A stretch of 64,000 nt of DNA from an uncultured Colwellia sp. (GTDB lineage Bacteria; Pseudomonadota; Gammaproteobacteria; Enterobacterales; Alteromonadaceae): NCBI GenBank assembly GCA_913058145.1, contig CAJXQM010000006.1, positions 1-64,000 on the forward strand, given 5' to 3'. The stretch's first letter is position 1. Every line of letters starts with the position of its first letter. Positions 45,750 to 55,923 of this stretch are shown piece after piece. The position numbers and the translations under genes are program-made. The notes under the pieces are model-generated. The model saw only the letters and a list, made by a program, of their open reading frames with translations, had not been told where the DNA came from and made no database searches.

Positions 45750-45929
45750 TGTTTGCATTAATGTGTAGTGACCACTATTGATTTATGGTTTGAGACTAGA
45801 CTAACTTCACTTCTCGTCGCCAACCAATGAATCAAGAAAAAATATTACAACGAGTAAAGCCAACTGAAAGTAGTTAACAAACACGAAAAAGTACATTGTT
45901 AATATTAAAGTCAATTATAGAGAGTAAAC

Positions 45930-46784
45930 ATGCCAATAAGTAAAATAGGCGCTGTAGAAAAATTAACGGCGCAACTTGATACTAATAACTTAGTACAATA
46001 CCAATTACCTTTAGCCACGATAAACTCGGACACTACTGAGCAGCAAAGTATTGCCTTGAATCCAATAATAGGCAAAACAGTCACATTAAATTTTCATGGT
46101 AAAATTGCTTGTAAACACTGTGGTAAAACGACTAAAAAAAGTTACTCTCAGGGGTTTTGTTACCCTTGTATGATTAAACTGGCGCAGTGTGATATGTGTA
46201 TTATGAAGCCTGAAACTTGCCATCATCACCTTGGTACTTGTCGAGAACCACAATGGGGTGAACAACATTGCATGGTAGATCACTATGTTTATTTATCAAA
46301 TACCTCAGCGTTAAAAGTAGGTATAACTCGTCATACTCAAATACCAACGCGATGGATTGACCAAGGGGCTACACAAGCATTACCTATTTTTAAAGTGAGT
46401 ACTCGCTTGCAATCAGGGTTAGTTGAAACAGCTTTAGCTGAATATATTAGTGATAAAACTAATTGGCGTGCAATGCTTAAGGGAAGTAATGAGGCCATTG
46501 ATCTCAAAGCTGAAGCTAAAGTGCTGATCCCTCAAATAAAGGAGCGTTTAGACGATATTTCACTTAAGTTTGGTGATGATGCAGTGCAATTGCTAGATGA
46601 AAAAATCGTTGAGATAAATTACCCTGTCAGCCAATATTTAACTAAAATTAGTTCGTTTAACTTTGATAAAACACCGAGTGTATCAGGCGTTTTGTTAGGT
46701 ATAAAAGGTCAATATTTGATTTTTGAGCAGGGGGTTATTAATATGCGTAAGTTTTCTTCCTATCAAATTAGTGTGGAATATTAA
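45930..46784 (+). CDS. DUF2797 family protein
   Basis: The protein has 284 aa. It carries zinc-ribbon-like cysteines (CKHCGKTTKK, FCYPCMIK, CDMCIMKPETCHHHLGTC) and the following VYLSNTSALKVGITR, IPTRWIDQGA, the core of DUF2797. The second segment has a GIY-YIG-like look (VYLSN...KVGITR). The function is unknown. A terminator lies after it at 46921. Confidence 0.85.
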   Translation: MPISKIGAVEKLTAQLDTNNLVQYQLPLATINSDTTEQQSIALNPIIGKTVTLNFHGKIACKHCGKTTKKSYSQGFCYPCMIKLAQCDMCIMKPETCHHHLGTCREPQWGEQHCMVDHYVYLSNTSALKVGITRHTQIPTRWIDQGATQALPIFKVSTRLQSGLVETALAEYISDKTNWRAMLKGSNEAIDLKAEAKVLIPQIKERLDDISLKFGDDAVQLLDEKIVEINYPVSQYLTKISSFNFDKTPSVSGVLLGIKGQYLIFEQGVINMRKFSSYQISVEY

Positions 46785-46920
46785 TATTGTAGAATAGACA
46801 GGTTTGGGTTAAATGCACCAGGTTTACGGTGGTTAAATAGTTTGTTTGTATTGAATTCAGTGCAGTAATAAATTATTGATTTTTATTCCTGAAATATTTA
46901 GAGACATAAAGCTCTATAAT

Positions 46921-46956
46921 AAAAAAGCGAGTACCTTAAGGTGACTCGCTTTTTTT
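46921..46956. terminator. Bidirectional terminator between DUF2797 and cold-shock genes
   Basis: A 12-bp stem AAAAAAGCGAGT/ACTCGCTTTTTT with an inner ACC/GGT pair and TTAA loop is followed by T on one side and preceded by A on the other. Confidence 0.85.
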
Positions 46957-46976
46957 GTACTTTTAATTAATAAAAA

Positions 46977-47183
46977 TTAAAGAGCAACAATGTTCTCAGC
47001 TTGAGGGCCTTTTTGACCATCAGTAACTGTGAATTCAACTTTTTGACCTTCAGCTAAAGTTTTGAAACCGTCACCAACAATCGCGTTGAAATGAGCAAAA
47101 ACGTCAGGGCCATTTTCTTGTTCGATGAAACCGAAACCTTTAGCTTCGTTAAACCATTTTACTGTACCAGTAGTAGTAGACAT
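46977..47183 (-). CDS. Cold shock protein, CspA family
   Basis: The protein has 68 aa, a single OB-fold cold-shock domain. RNA-binding motifs RNP1 (KGFGFIEQE) and RNP2 (VFAHFNAI) are both present. It binds single-stranded nucleic acid as an RNA chaperone. The upstream region of 377 bases is long and is likely to include a long 5' untranslated leader, as for E. coli cspA; I cannot assign the promoter. A strong terminator follows. Confidence 0.95.
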   Translation of the reverse strand: MSTTTGTVKWFNEAKGFGFIEQENGPDVFAHFNAIVGDGFKTLAEGQKVEFTVTDGQKGPQAENIVAL

Positions 47184-47560
47184 AAGAGTATCCTAATTTA
47201 TTTATGAGTAATTTAGCTTCTTTCATTTATTTTCAACTAGGTCAAAAAAAATGATGAAAGCGGGTTTGCTAAAAAGTGTTGCTATTACTTATAAAACAGG
47301 ACGGGTTATTTATTACGGGTCAAAAACCTATTATGGGTAATCAAGCAAAACATAACATCGAAATGGTGTACAAAAATATAAAACTAACTTCAAGCGACGT
47401 AGATTATAAAGCTGTGGTGGGTGTTGTCAATAGTTGTTGTTGATTTTTGGCATGTAAAAGCAAAAATAACTGATTGTAGGGTGCTTTTATAGTCGTTTTA
47501 ACGTTTTAAGTGTAAAAATCTAAGCCACTTTTTTATCGCTTATATCAGTTTACTGAATAC
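47184..47560. other. Non-coding stretch upstream of the cold-shock gene
   Basis: The 377 bases between the apaH stop and the cold-shock start probably include the cold-shock promoter and leader. The region next to the start is AT-rich (TATTTACTCATAAATAAA when read toward the gene). No small gene is seen. Confidence 0.5.
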
Positions 47561-48385
47561 TTAATGTGCGGGTTCAATGAATACTTTTTTATCATGCCAG
47601 CGTAGCAGTGTTAAATGATTGCCCCAAACGCAGCCTGTATCTAATGGATAAATATTTTGATGTGAACATTTACCCATCAAAGAAGCCCAGTGGCCGAAAA
47701 CCCAAGATGTTTCATTGATGGTTGATGATAATTCATACCAAGGCAATAACGTGGTGTTCGATTGTTGATTGTTATTAATAGTGCTGGGAGCGGATTTGTT
47801 TTCGAATTCTAGGTTTTTATTCCTATAACAGTAACGCATACGAGTAAATGCATTAATTGTATAGCGAAATTTTTCTATCTCGGTTTTGGCTTGCGGCCAA
47901 TTATTCGGTTTTTCACCGTACATTGATGACAACCATGCGTTTCTATTACTTGAGCTCAGCCGCTGTTGAGCAAACGTAGCTTGCGCTATCGCTTCTGCTA
48001 AAGTCCATTGAGGTGAAATACCTGCATGACTCATGTAGGCGTTATCATTACCTATCCTTTGCAATAATGGTTGTTGTGCTAACCAATCCATTAATTTATC
48101 CACATCGTCAGCATCTAGCAATGTGTTAAGTCGATCTTGTTTTTTTACTTTTTTGATACCGGCATAAACGGCAAGTAAATGTAGATCATGATTACCCAAT
48201 ACTATTTTTGCCGAGCCCTTAAGTGATTTTATAAAACGTAGCGTAGCTAAAGAGTCGGGCCCTCTAGCAACAAGATCACCCGCTACATAGAGTTGATCAA
48301 CTTCGCTATTGAAAGAAACCTGCTTTAATAAAGCAATTAGTTCGCTATAACAGCCTTGTATATCACCCACTAAATATATGCTCAT
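47561..48385 (-). CDS. apaH: Diadenosine tetraphosphatase ApaH
   Basis: The protein has 274 aa and splits Ap4A into two ADP, and in E. coli decaps NpnN-RNA. The metallophosphatase motifs are all present: DIQGCY near residue 8, GDLVARGPDS near 41, GNHDLH near 64, and a later H (SHAGISP). It is the last gene of the lptD-surA-pdxA-rsmA operon on the minus strand. In E. coli apaG separates rsmA from apaH; here the gap is 73 bases and holds no apaG. Confidence 0.94.
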   Translation of the reverse strand: MSIYLVGDIQGCYSELIALLKQVSFNSEVDQLYVAGDLVARGPDSLATLRFIKSLKGSAKIVLGNHDLHLLAVYAGIKKVKKQDRLNTLLDADDVDKLMDWLAQQPLLQRIGNDNAYMSHAGISPQWTLAEAIAQATFAQQRLSSSNRNAWLSSMYGEKPNNWPQAKTEIEKFRYTINAFTRMRYCYRNKNLEFENKSAPSTINNNQQSNTTLLPWYELSSTINETSWVFGHWASLMGKCSHQNIYPLDTGCVWGNHLTLLRWHDKKVFIEPAH

Positions 48386-48458
48386 GTTACCTCAATATGA
48401 AACTCGCCTCTTGATATATCATGAGTATATAGAGATTTGAACTCTAGCATTTTAGCCA

Positions 48459-49334
48459 TTAATCTTGCTCTTCAGCTCTTTTCATTGCACGTCGTGAAAG
48501 TTTTTTATTATTTGTAGTAATCATTGGCTCTGGTGGGTTATCAACAATAAAATTAGCGAGCATGATGTAATCATCAAGGGTTAAATTTTCTGGACGTAAA
48601 TTGGCATCAATATTAAGGCTTTCTAATTGTGCTACGCTAATGAGATTTTTAAAGCTATTACGGATAGTCTTTCTACGTTGATTAAACGCAGCCAAACAGA
48701 CTGTATTAAGGGCACTTATCTCTTTTACTGGATTTTTAATGTCACTGTGTGGTATTAACCTCACGATAGCAGAATCGACTTTTGGTGCGGGCTTAAATGC
48801 TTCAGGACCTATTTCCATTACTGGAATTACTTCGCACTGGTATTGGGTCATAATTGATAATCGCCCGTAAGCTTTACAGTGTGGCCCAGCAGCCATGCGT
48901 TGAACTACTTCTTTTTGTAGCATGAAGTGCATGTCTTGAACTTTGTCTTTAAACGTTAATAGGTGAAAAATTAACGGTGTGGAAATGTTATAAGGCAAGT
49001 TCCCAAAAATGCGTAATGGTTTGTTATCTGTTGCTAGTTGGGCAAAGTCAAAGCTTAAGGCATCGGTTTCATAAATAGTTAAGTGCGGCGCCAAAAAAGG
49101 GTGATGACGTAATCTTTTAGCTAAATCCCTATCAAGCTCAACAACAGATAATTTTTTTGCTCGTTCTATTACGGGCTCAGTTAAAGCACCAAGACCAGGG
49201 CCTATTTCGACTAAGTTTTCTCCTGGCTCAGGATTAATAGCATCAATAATATCGCTGATGACGGCATCATTATGAAGAAAATTTTGGCCAAAGCGTTTTT
49301 TTGCTTGGTGGCCTAAATGGGTTTTACTGTTCAT
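48459..49334 (-). CDS. rsmA: 16S rRNA dimethyladenosine transferase RsmA (KsgA)
   Basis: The protein has 291 aa and dimethylates two adjacent adenosines of helix 45 in 16S rRNA. N-terminal [19 protein letters not shown] motif [13 protein letters not shown], and the catalytic NLPYNIST (motif IV) are visible. It lies 39 bases after pdxA. The end is rich in charged residues ([15 protein letters not shown]), a tail not seen in E. coli KsgA; it is a modest extension. Confidence 0.95.
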   Translation of the reverse strand: MNSKTHLGHQAKKRFGQNFLHNDAVISDIIDAINPEPGENLVEIGPGLGALTEPVIERAKKLSVVELDRDLAKRLRHHPFLAPHLTIYETDALSFDFAQLATDNKPLRIFGNLPYNISTPLIFHLLTFKDKVQDMHFMLQKEVVQRMAAGPHCKAYGRLSIMTQYQCEVIPVMEIGPEAFKPAPKVDSAIVRLIPHSDIKNPVKEISALNTVCLAAFNQRRKTIRNSFKNLISVAQLESLNIDANLRPENLTLDDYIMLANFIVDNPPEPMITTNNKKLSRRAMKRAEEQD

Positions 49335-49373
49335 GAAAATATCTCTTATGGTCTGACTAAAGACAGACCTGTA

Positions 49374-50357
49374 TTATTTACTGCTATTGACTAGGTTGAT
49401 TGCACTGCCAATGGCTTCTATCATGCTACCAGAGTCTGCTGATCCATTTCCTGCTAGTTCTAATGCAGTTCCATGGTCAACTGAGGTGCGAATAAAAGGT
49501 AAACCTAATGTAATATTAACGGACGAACCAAAGCCTTTGTATTTTAATACAGGTAAACCTTGATCATGGTACATACTTAAAATAGCGTCAGCATCTTTTA
49601 AGTATTTCTCTTGGAATATGGTATCCGCTGGTAGGGGACCAATAACATTAATGCCTTCTGCTCTTAGTTCGGCAAAGGCTGGTTCCATTATGTCTATTTC
49701 TTCTCTACCTAAATGACCATCTTCACCGGCATGAGGATTAATACCGCAAGCATATATTTTCGGGTTTTTTATACCAAACTTACTTTGCAAATCTTTGTGT
49801 AGTATACGAGTTACCTTCTGTAACCTCTCAAAAGTGATGGCTTTTGCTACATAGGCAAGTGGTATGTGAGTAGTCACTAATGCAACACGTAAACCTTTGG
49901 TAGTTAACATCATTACGACATCAGGGCAGTTAGCTTGATTAGCAAAATACTCGGTATGACCGCTAAAAGGAACGCCCGATTTATTGATTAAACCTTTATG
50001 CACGGGGCCTGTTACTATTGCCTCGAATTCCCCTGACATATTTTTATCACTAGCCACTTTTAAGGTCTCAACAACATAAGCACCATTGTTGGTATCAAGG
50101 GTACCTGGGATACATGGCTGAGCAAGTGGTATATCTAATATGGTTAAGGTACCAGCAACTTGAGGGATAGGCTCAAGGTTAGCATCATAATCAATTAATG
50201 TTATGGGCAAATTTAGTTGTTCAGCACGCTGTTTTATTAGTTCCTTTGATGCAACGACGACAAGTTGTACTGGCCAAGCCTGCTGTGCTATAGAAACAAC
50301 TAAATCAGGTCCTATACCGGCGGGCTCACCAGGAGTAATCGCTATGCGAGTAGTCAT
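49374..50357 (-). CDS. pdxA: 4-hydroxythreonine-4-phosphate dehydrogenase PdxA
   Basis: The protein has 327 aa, the family length. It oxidises 4-phosphohydroxy-L-threonine in the de novo pyridoxal phosphate pathway. Motifs include [14 protein letters not shown] at the start, SGHTEYFA, the metal-binding [11 protein letters not shown] and [12 protein letters not shown]. The gene follows surA with a 2-base gap, so they are translationally close, and precedes rsmA. Confidence 0.95.
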   Translation of the reverse strand: MTTRIAITPGEPAGIGPDLVVSIAQQAWPVQLVVVASKELIKQRAEQLNLPITLIDYDANLEPIPQVAGTLTILDIPLAQPCIPGTLDTNNGAYVVETLKVASDKNMSGEFEAIVTGPVHKGLINKSGVPFSGHTEYFANQANCPDVVMMLTTKGLRVALVTTHIPLAYVAKAITFERLQKVTRILHKDLQSKFGIKNPKIYACGINPHAGEDGHLGREEIDIMEPAFAELRAEGINVIGPLPADTIFQEKYLKDADAILSMYHDQGLPVLKYKGFGSSVNITLGLPFIRTSVDHGTALELAGNGSADSGSMIEAIGSAINLVNSSK

Positions 50358-50359
50358 TT

Positions 50360-51658
50360 CTATTTATCCTGTTCAAAAATTTCGATATAAGCTTCATCGC
50401 GAGTTTCTTTGATCCATCTATCACTTTCAACACCAAATTTACGATTATGCAGGATTTGATAAACACGCTTTTCATTCATTTGTGATGTAGCATCAACTAT
50501 ACGACGATCATTTAACTGAGCAATATGCCAACCAAAAGATGAGCGAAATGGTTTGTGGTATTCACCAACTTTCATAGAGGCTAATGCATTTTTAAAGGCA
50601 GGGTCGTAACTATTGGGATCTGCCCAGCCTAAGTCGCCACCACGAACAGAAGTAGGTCCTTCAGAAAATTCTTTAGCTAAATCAGCAAACTTTGCTTCTC
50701 CAGCATTAATTTTATTGAGCATATCTTGTAATTGTGCTTCTGCTTTGGCTTCACTTAAAATAACAGAGGGTTTTATTAATATGTGGCTAGCCTTTACTTC
50801 TTCAACTTCAACTACTTTACGGCCACGGACATCGAGTACTTTTACAATACTAAAACCTAGACCTGTTCGAATAGGGCCTACTACAGCATCCTTATTTTTT
50901 CCGGCAATGAGCTCAGAAAACAGTGTGGGCATTTCGTTGATATTTTTCCAACCTAAATCACCACCTTTTAAGGCATTCGTGCCGCCTGATGAGGCGATAG
51001 CTATTTTAGTAAAGTTTGAACCATTATTAAGGAGTTCAATAACTTTATTAGCACGCTCTTTACTTGTGATCATCTCTGCTTGTGTCGCATCTGAAGGGAA
51101 TTCAATTAAGATATGACCCAGATGATATTCCACATCATTGTTGGTTTGCTCTTGCATTAATTCTAATAAGTTAGATACTTCTTGTGGTGAAATATAAATA
51201 CGGCGTCTAACACTATTACGGCGCACTTCACCTGAAATTAGCTCTATACGAACATTTTCACGATATTTTTCATAATCTTCACCATCACTAATGATGGCTT
51301 GGCGAAACTGAGATAAGGTTAATTTATTTTCTTTGGCCATATTGGCAATGGTTTGATCTAATTGAGCATCACTAACTTGTACGCCTATACGTTCACCAAT
51401 TTGAACAATTAAACTATCATTAATCAGTTTATCCATGACTTGTGTACGTAATGCGCTGTCAGAAGGTAGTGCTTGATTGTTTTTTTCTGATTGTTGTTTT
51501 ATATTTTTCAGTAAGTCTTGCACTTCTGATTCAAGTACTACGCCACCGTTGACAATGGCGGCAACCTTGTCCAGCATTTCTTCTTTTGCTTGAACTTGTG
51601 TATGAAACCCTGCATAAAATGTGTAGGTGATAATTAATATTTTAACTAAATTTTTCAT
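50360..51658 (-). CDS. surA: Periplasmic chaperone/peptidyl-prolyl isomerase SurA
   Basis: The protein has 432 aa and escorts outer-membrane proteins through the periplasm. A signal peptide ([21 protein letters not shown], residues 3-23) precedes the N-terminal chaperone domain, followed by two parvulin domains: one with [11 protein letters not shown] near 180, the other with [11 protein letters not shown] near 290. It sits directly after lptD, whose barrel it helps to fold. Confidence 0.95.
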   Translation of the reverse strand: MKNLVKILIITYTFYAGFHTQVQAKEEMLDKVAAIVNGGVVLESEVQDLLKNIKQQSEKNNQALPSDSALRTQVMDKLINDSLIVQIGERIGVQVSDAQLDQTIANMAKENKLTLSQFRQAIISDGEDYEKYRENVRIELISGEVRRNSVRRRIYISPQEVSNLLELMQEQTNNDVEYHLGHILIEFPSDATQAEMITSKERANKVIELLNNGSNFTKIAIASSGGTNALKGGDLGWKNINEMPTLFSELIAGKNKDAVVGPIRTGLGFSIVKVLDVRGRKVVEVEEVKASHILIKPSVILSEAKAEAQLQDMLNKINAGEAKFADLAKEFSEGPTSVRGGDLGWADPNSYDPAFKNALASMKVGEYHKPFRSSFGWHIAQLNDRRIVDATSQMNEKRVYQILHNRKFGVESDRWIKETRDEAYIEIFEQDK

Positions 51659-51733
51659 GAATTATATATCTTGGTTATGGTGCATTGTTAGTTTTTATAT
51701 ATTTGATTTTATTAATGATTAGGTGAACAGTCA

Positions 51734-54073
51734 TTAGTTTTGTAAGTAGTAAGGGCGTTTATAGCCAAAAATACTTGAATCAAACATTTCTTGTGTGCCA
51801 ATGGCGCCTTGTTTGCCATTTAGCCCTTTGATGATGAACTGTAGCACGAAACCACTATTAAATTCATGGCGGTTTTCATTGAATAAGCCATCATCGCTTA
51901 AGTTTGAGTTTATATATCTATGATACGCTATACGTATAGCCCAGCAACAACTTTCATATTGTATGCCGGCATAATTTTCTAAACTACGGCTTTGTTTTAC
52001 GTCTTCAGTAAATCGCCCTACAAAAGCCCAGTCTTTACTAATAGCAAAGTTAGCTAATACTGATGCTTGCTCTAAGCTACTACCTGAGACATTACGAGTG
52101 TACCTATGGTTCAATTGAACTGAATTATATTTATTAATTTGGTAGTTTAGTGACACTTGGCTTTTATTGGTGAAGCTTTCTATTGTGTTATATTGAATAT
52201 CACTACTGATTTGCCATTTGTTATTTAATCGATAAAATAAATTTGCGGCGAGCGAAGACTGCTGACTGTTTAGGGTATCATCAGTAGTATCGTCATTAAT
52301 GGTATTAGTCTTATCAATAAGTTCATCAAAAATATTATCGTCGGCTAAATATTGTATTCGACCGACACTTAAGCGAAAAATTTCTAGATTTGATTGATCA
52401 AGTACTCGGCTTGTTATACCCCAAGTATATTGATTGGCACCAGAAATTCTATCTAAACCACTATAACTTCTGTCTCTAAATAAACCATTATAATCATCTT
52501 GTAAATTAGTGGTATCGTAGAGGCCTATGTCTGTTTGATCTTCTTCTGGAATATATAAGTATTGTATTTGTGGTTCTATAGTTTGGGTGTAATTATGACC
52601 AAACAAGGATAGTGTTCGATCGAAATTGATGCCGCCATGAAATCTTACTTTAGGTAGCGTACGGTTAACATTTTTTGTTAATTCACTTCCCTCTTGAATG
52701 TTGTTTTGTTGGTAATAGGTATGCATTAACTTAAGCTCTGAATTTAAAAACCAGGCAGGGGTTGATACCGGAAAACTTAAACCCACTTCTATATGGTAGC
52801 GATTAGCGCTGAGTTGTTGATTGGTTTCTGCTTTAAATCTCGTTAATTCAGAATAGAGTTCAAATTGTCCTTGTACTGCTTGTTCTGATAAAAGTGTGAA
52901 GGGTTGTTGGACTAATACTTCAATGTGAGGCAAGGTTTTATAACTCGATTGATGATTACCAAGTACTTCAAAATCTTGTGTTTTCATCGTGGTTTGCCAG
53001 TTTTCTCCAAAATAAGAAAGCTCACCTATTTGGTACAAATAAGCATCGTTTGAGTTATATTCTTTTGAGCTAATATCGACTAAATAGTTGTCATCACTGA
53101 TGGTCGTATAATCAATATAGGCGCGAAAATTATCTGAAAATGTACCTACATGCTTTAGTCTTAAAAGGTAACGGGCGTCATCGTTTAACGTTATTGAATT
53201 ATCTTTATTTAAGTACTCAATATTAATATTACCTGATTGCAGATCGGTTAAATAACGAAATTCAGTTTTTAATTGCGTACCACGTTCAGACATGTAATAA
53301 GGCGTAATAGTCGCGTCCATATAGGGGGCGATATTCCAATAATAAGGCGCTTCAATTTCTAAACCTGAATTACTGCTGCTGCCAATTTTAGGATATAAGA
53401 AACCACTTTTACGCTGATTTGAAACGGGAAATGAAAAATAAGGTAAATATAAAATGGGTACATCGAAAAGTCTAACTTGAGCATGATAAACTTGGCCTGT
53501 ACTACCATCAGCTGATATTTCAATTTCAGATGCCTTTATTTGCCAGTCAGGTTCATCACCTATACAGGTTGTATAGGTTGAATCTAACAAACTTAAGCCA
53601 TCTTTTGAATTGATTTGTAATTCACGGGCACTACCATGACCGGGGTTGCCATAAAGTTGATACGAGGTATTGAGCATGATACTGGATTTGTCATTTTTAC
53701 TGGTATTTAGCTCGTCGGCAAGAATATCAATGCTTAGGTTTTGATAATGTATATTTCCTTGAGCATTAAATCTCATCAGTAGTCGATTAAATGTTAGTTG
53801 ATCAGCCGTTATGGTTTGGTTGTTATCGCTAAGCGTAACATCACCACTAAAGTTGGCAACCTGATCTTTTTCAATACTGGAGTACTTTGACGTAATATGA
53901 ATGCTATCATCGGTGACGGGTGCAGTATCAGTTACTATAGGTAGAAAAGTTGGAATAGGACATTGAAGTTGTGATTTTACAGCTTCTTGCTCAGGGGTAA
54001 CTGCCAACGTAGGTAAAGATAATACCATCGTTAACAAAACGCTACAGGAAGAAAATTTTCGGAAAAGAAACAT
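51734..54073 (-). CDS. lptD: LPS-assembly protein LptD
   Basis: The protein has 779 aa and inserts LPS into the outer leaflet of the outer membrane with LptE. It has a signal peptide ([17 protein letters not shown]), an N-terminal OstA-like domain ([22 protein letters not shown] repeats, residues about 60-165) and a large C-terminal barrel. The cysteine pattern is right for inter-domain disulphides: one near the mature start (LQCPIP), one in [10 protein letters not shown], and adjacent cysteines in [11 protein letters not shown]. It heads the operon with surA, pdxA, rsmA and apaH. Confidence 0.95.
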   Translation of the reverse strand: MFLFRKFSSCSVLLTMVLSLPTLAVTPEQEAVKSQLQCPIPTFLPIVTDTAPVTDDSIHITSKYSSIEKDQVANFSGDVTLSDNNQTITADQLTFNRLLMRFNAQGNIHYQNLSIDILADELNTSKNDKSSIMLNTSYQLYGNPGHGSARELQINSKDGLSLLDSTYTTCIGDEPDWQIKASEIEISADGSTGQVYHAQVRLFDVPILYLPYFSFPVSNQRKSGFLYPKIGSSSNSGLEIEAPYYWNIAPYMDATITPYYMSERGTQLKTEFRYLTDLQSGNINIEYLNKDNSITLNDDARYLLRLKHVGTFSDNFRAYIDYTTISDDNYLVDISSKEYNSNDAYLYQIGELSYFGENWQTTMKTQDFEVLGNHQSSYKTLPHIEVLVQQPFTLLSEQAVQGQFELYSELTRFKAETNQQLSANRYHIEVGLSFPVSTPAWFLNSELKLMHTYYQQNNIQEGSELTKNVNRTLPKVRFHGGINFDRTLSLFGHNYTQTIEPQIQYLYIPEEDQTDIGLYDTTNLQDDYNGLFRDRSYSGLDRISGANQYTWGITSRVLDQSNLEIFRLSVGRIQYLADDNIFDELIDKTNTINDDTTDDTLNSQQSSLAANLFYRLNNKWQISSDIQYNTIESFTNKSQVSLNYQINKYNSVQLNHRYTRNVSGSSLEQASVLANFAISKDWAFVGRFTEDVKQSRSLENYAGIQYESCCWAIRIAYHRYINSNLSDDGLFNENRHEFNSGFVLQFIIKGLNGKQGAIGTQEMFDSSIFGYKRPYYLQN

Positions 54074-54151
54074 TTATTTTTAAGGTTATCTTAAATATAC
54101 GTGATGAAGCGTATATGATATAGCAAATGTAATATGGTAGCTATACCCGTT

Positions 54152-54202
54152 CCACTTGAATATGCATCGCTCAGACTTCCTGAAACACGCATCTTCAAGT
54201 GG
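54152..54202. repeat. Intergenic inverted repeat between lptD and djlA
   Basis: CCACTTGAA (54152-54160) and TTCAAGTGG (54194-54202) form perfect 9-bp arms, with TGC and GCA just inside them after two unpaired bases. It lies between the divergent genes. The look suggests a dispersed repeat, to be tested by genome comparison. Confidence 0.6.
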
Positions 54203-54259
54203 AGAGGTTATATATGTAGCAGGTAAATAGCAGATTAAGAATAAGGTAATAAAATAAGT

Positions 54260-55081
54260 ATGCGTATCTGGGGGAAAGTTTTAGGGTTGTTATTTGGCTT
54301 TATGCTGAGTAAAAGTTTATTTGGCGCTTTATTAGGTCTTTGGCTTGGCCATATGTTTGACCGAGGTAGAGGTTTTAGTTTTGACGGGATGACGGAAGGT
54401 AAATCTGATGATGTTACTCGTCAATCCGCTTTTTTTTACGCTACTTTTTCTGTGATGGGACATGTAGCTAAAGCTAAAGGACAGGTTACTAACCATGAAA
54501 TTGCTTTTGCCAGTGCTTATATGGACAAACTTGGTCTCACCAATGAATTGCGAGAACAAGCACAAGCGGCTTTTCGTGAAGGTAAGTCGGTCGGATTTCC
54601 ATTAAAAGAGCGTTTGGTTAAATTTAAGCGGATTTGCCGTAATCGTCATGATTTATTACTAATGTTCTTAGAAATTCAAATTCAAGTCGCTTTTATTGAT
54701 GGCGATTTGGACACGAAAGAGCGTGAAGTATTGCACACTATTGCCAAATTTTTAGGCTATTCTGCTCGTCAGTTAAATAACTTGCTTGAAATGATTATGG
54801 CGAGTGAAGCCTTTCATCAGCAATCAGGACAAGGAAATCATCAATTTAATGGGGGTAATGCAACAACCAGAGCAGGGCAACTTGATAATGCTTATAAAAT
54901 TTTAGGTGTTAACAAGGATATTTCAATGCGAGATATCAAAAAAGCCTATCGAAAATTAATGTCGCAACATCATCCTGATAAATTAATCGCAAAAGGCCTA
55001 CCGCCAGCGATGATGGAAGCGGCAAAAGAAAAAACGCAAGATATTCAAGCTGCCTATGATTTGATTTCTAAGCAAAAATAG
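54260..55081 (+). CDS. djlA: Membrane-anchored DnaJ-like co-chaperone DjlA
   Basis: The protein has 273 aa. It has one N-terminal membrane segment (GKVLGLLFGFMLSKSLFGAL, residues 4-23), a central TerB-like domain (FYATFSVMGHVAKAKGQVTN onward) and a C-terminal J domain with the HPD motif (SQHHPDKLIAKG) for stimulating DnaK. The family role is control of envelope stress signalling. It is divergent from lptD, as in E. coli. Confidence 0.94.
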   Translation: MRIWGKVLGLLFGFMLSKSLFGALLGLWLGHMFDRGRGFSFDGMTEGKSDDVTRQSAFFYATFSVMGHVAKAKGQVTNHEIAFASAYMDKLGLTNELREQAQAAFREGKSVGFPLKERLVKFKRICRNRHDLLLMFLEIQIQVAFIDGDLDTKEREVLHTIAKFLGYSARQLNNLLEMIMASEAFHQQSGQGNHQFNGGNATTRAGQLDNAYKILGVNKDISMRDIKKAYRKLMSQHHPDKLIAKGLPPAMMEAAKEKTQDIQAAYDLISKQK

Positions 55082-55239
55082 GCACAATACGGTTAGTAAC
55101 AAAGTGGTCTGTTAAGTCTCCTTTATATTTACTTAGTGTTTATGTCTAGGCATGAACACTAAAGGCCTTAATGCTAATGCCTCAATATCAAAGCTTCAAT
55201 ACTAAAGCCTATAATAGCAATTCCATTAATAAACTATTG

Positions 55240-55923
55240 CTAATCAAATGGACAAGGGCTAACAAAGCAGAGCAATTCGCCAGTAACTGGGTGGGTTAAA
55301 CTTAAATTTCTGGCATGAAGTTGTAATCTAGGGCTAATCGTCAATGCTTTTTCATGCGCATATAGTCGGTCACCTAAAATAGGGTGGCCTAAGGCTAACA
55401 TATGCACCCGTAATTGATGAGAACGACCGGTAACGGGTCTAAGTTCAATTAATGTGCTTTCATCGCCTGAACTCATTGTCGAATAGCTAAGTACGCTGTA
55501 ATTAGTCAGTGATTTTTTGCCATTGTCATGATCAACTATTTGTTTTGGTCTGTTTGGCCAATCACAAATTAAAGGTAAATCAACACTGCCTTCTATTTCA
55601 GCGACTTTACCAAACACCCGGGCGATATAACTTTTTTTAGTTTGTCGTTGTTCAAATTGTCGGCTTATGGCCACATGAGCAGGCTTATTCAATGCCATGA
55701 TAATGATACCCGATGTTGCCATGTCTAAGCGATGAACAATGGTGGCGGTTGGCAAAACACGTTGTACTCGGTTTTGTAAACAGTCTTGATGCTCAGGTAA
55801 GCGGCCTGGCACACTTAGCAAGCCACTGCCTTTATTGAGTACTACAATGTCCTTATCTTGAAAAACAATATCAAGATAAGGTGACATAGGCGGTTGATAA
55901 ACAAAGTCAGGATTGGCAGCCAT
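55240..55923 (-). CDS. rluA: RNA pseudouridine synthase RluA
   Basis: The protein has 227 aa and forms pseudouridine at U746 of 23S rRNA and U32 of some tRNAs (E. coli activity). The catalytic aspartate lies in IVHRLDMATSG, the universal RluA-family motif, and TGRSHQLRVHM marks the second half. The start overlaps the rapA stop by one base (TAATG), so it is co-translated with rapA, as in related bacteria. Confidence 0.94.
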   Translation of the reverse strand: MAANPDFVYQPPMSPYLDIVFQDKDIVVLNKGSGLLSVPGRLPEHQDCLQNRVQRVLPTATIVHRLDMATSGIIIMALNKPAHVAISRQFEQRQTKKSYIARVFGKVAEIEGSVDLPLICDWPNRPKQIVDHDNGKKSLTNYSVLSYSTMSSGDESTLIELRPVTGRSHQLRVHMLALGHPILGDRLYAHEKALTISPRLQLHARNLSLTHPVTGELLCFVSPCPFD

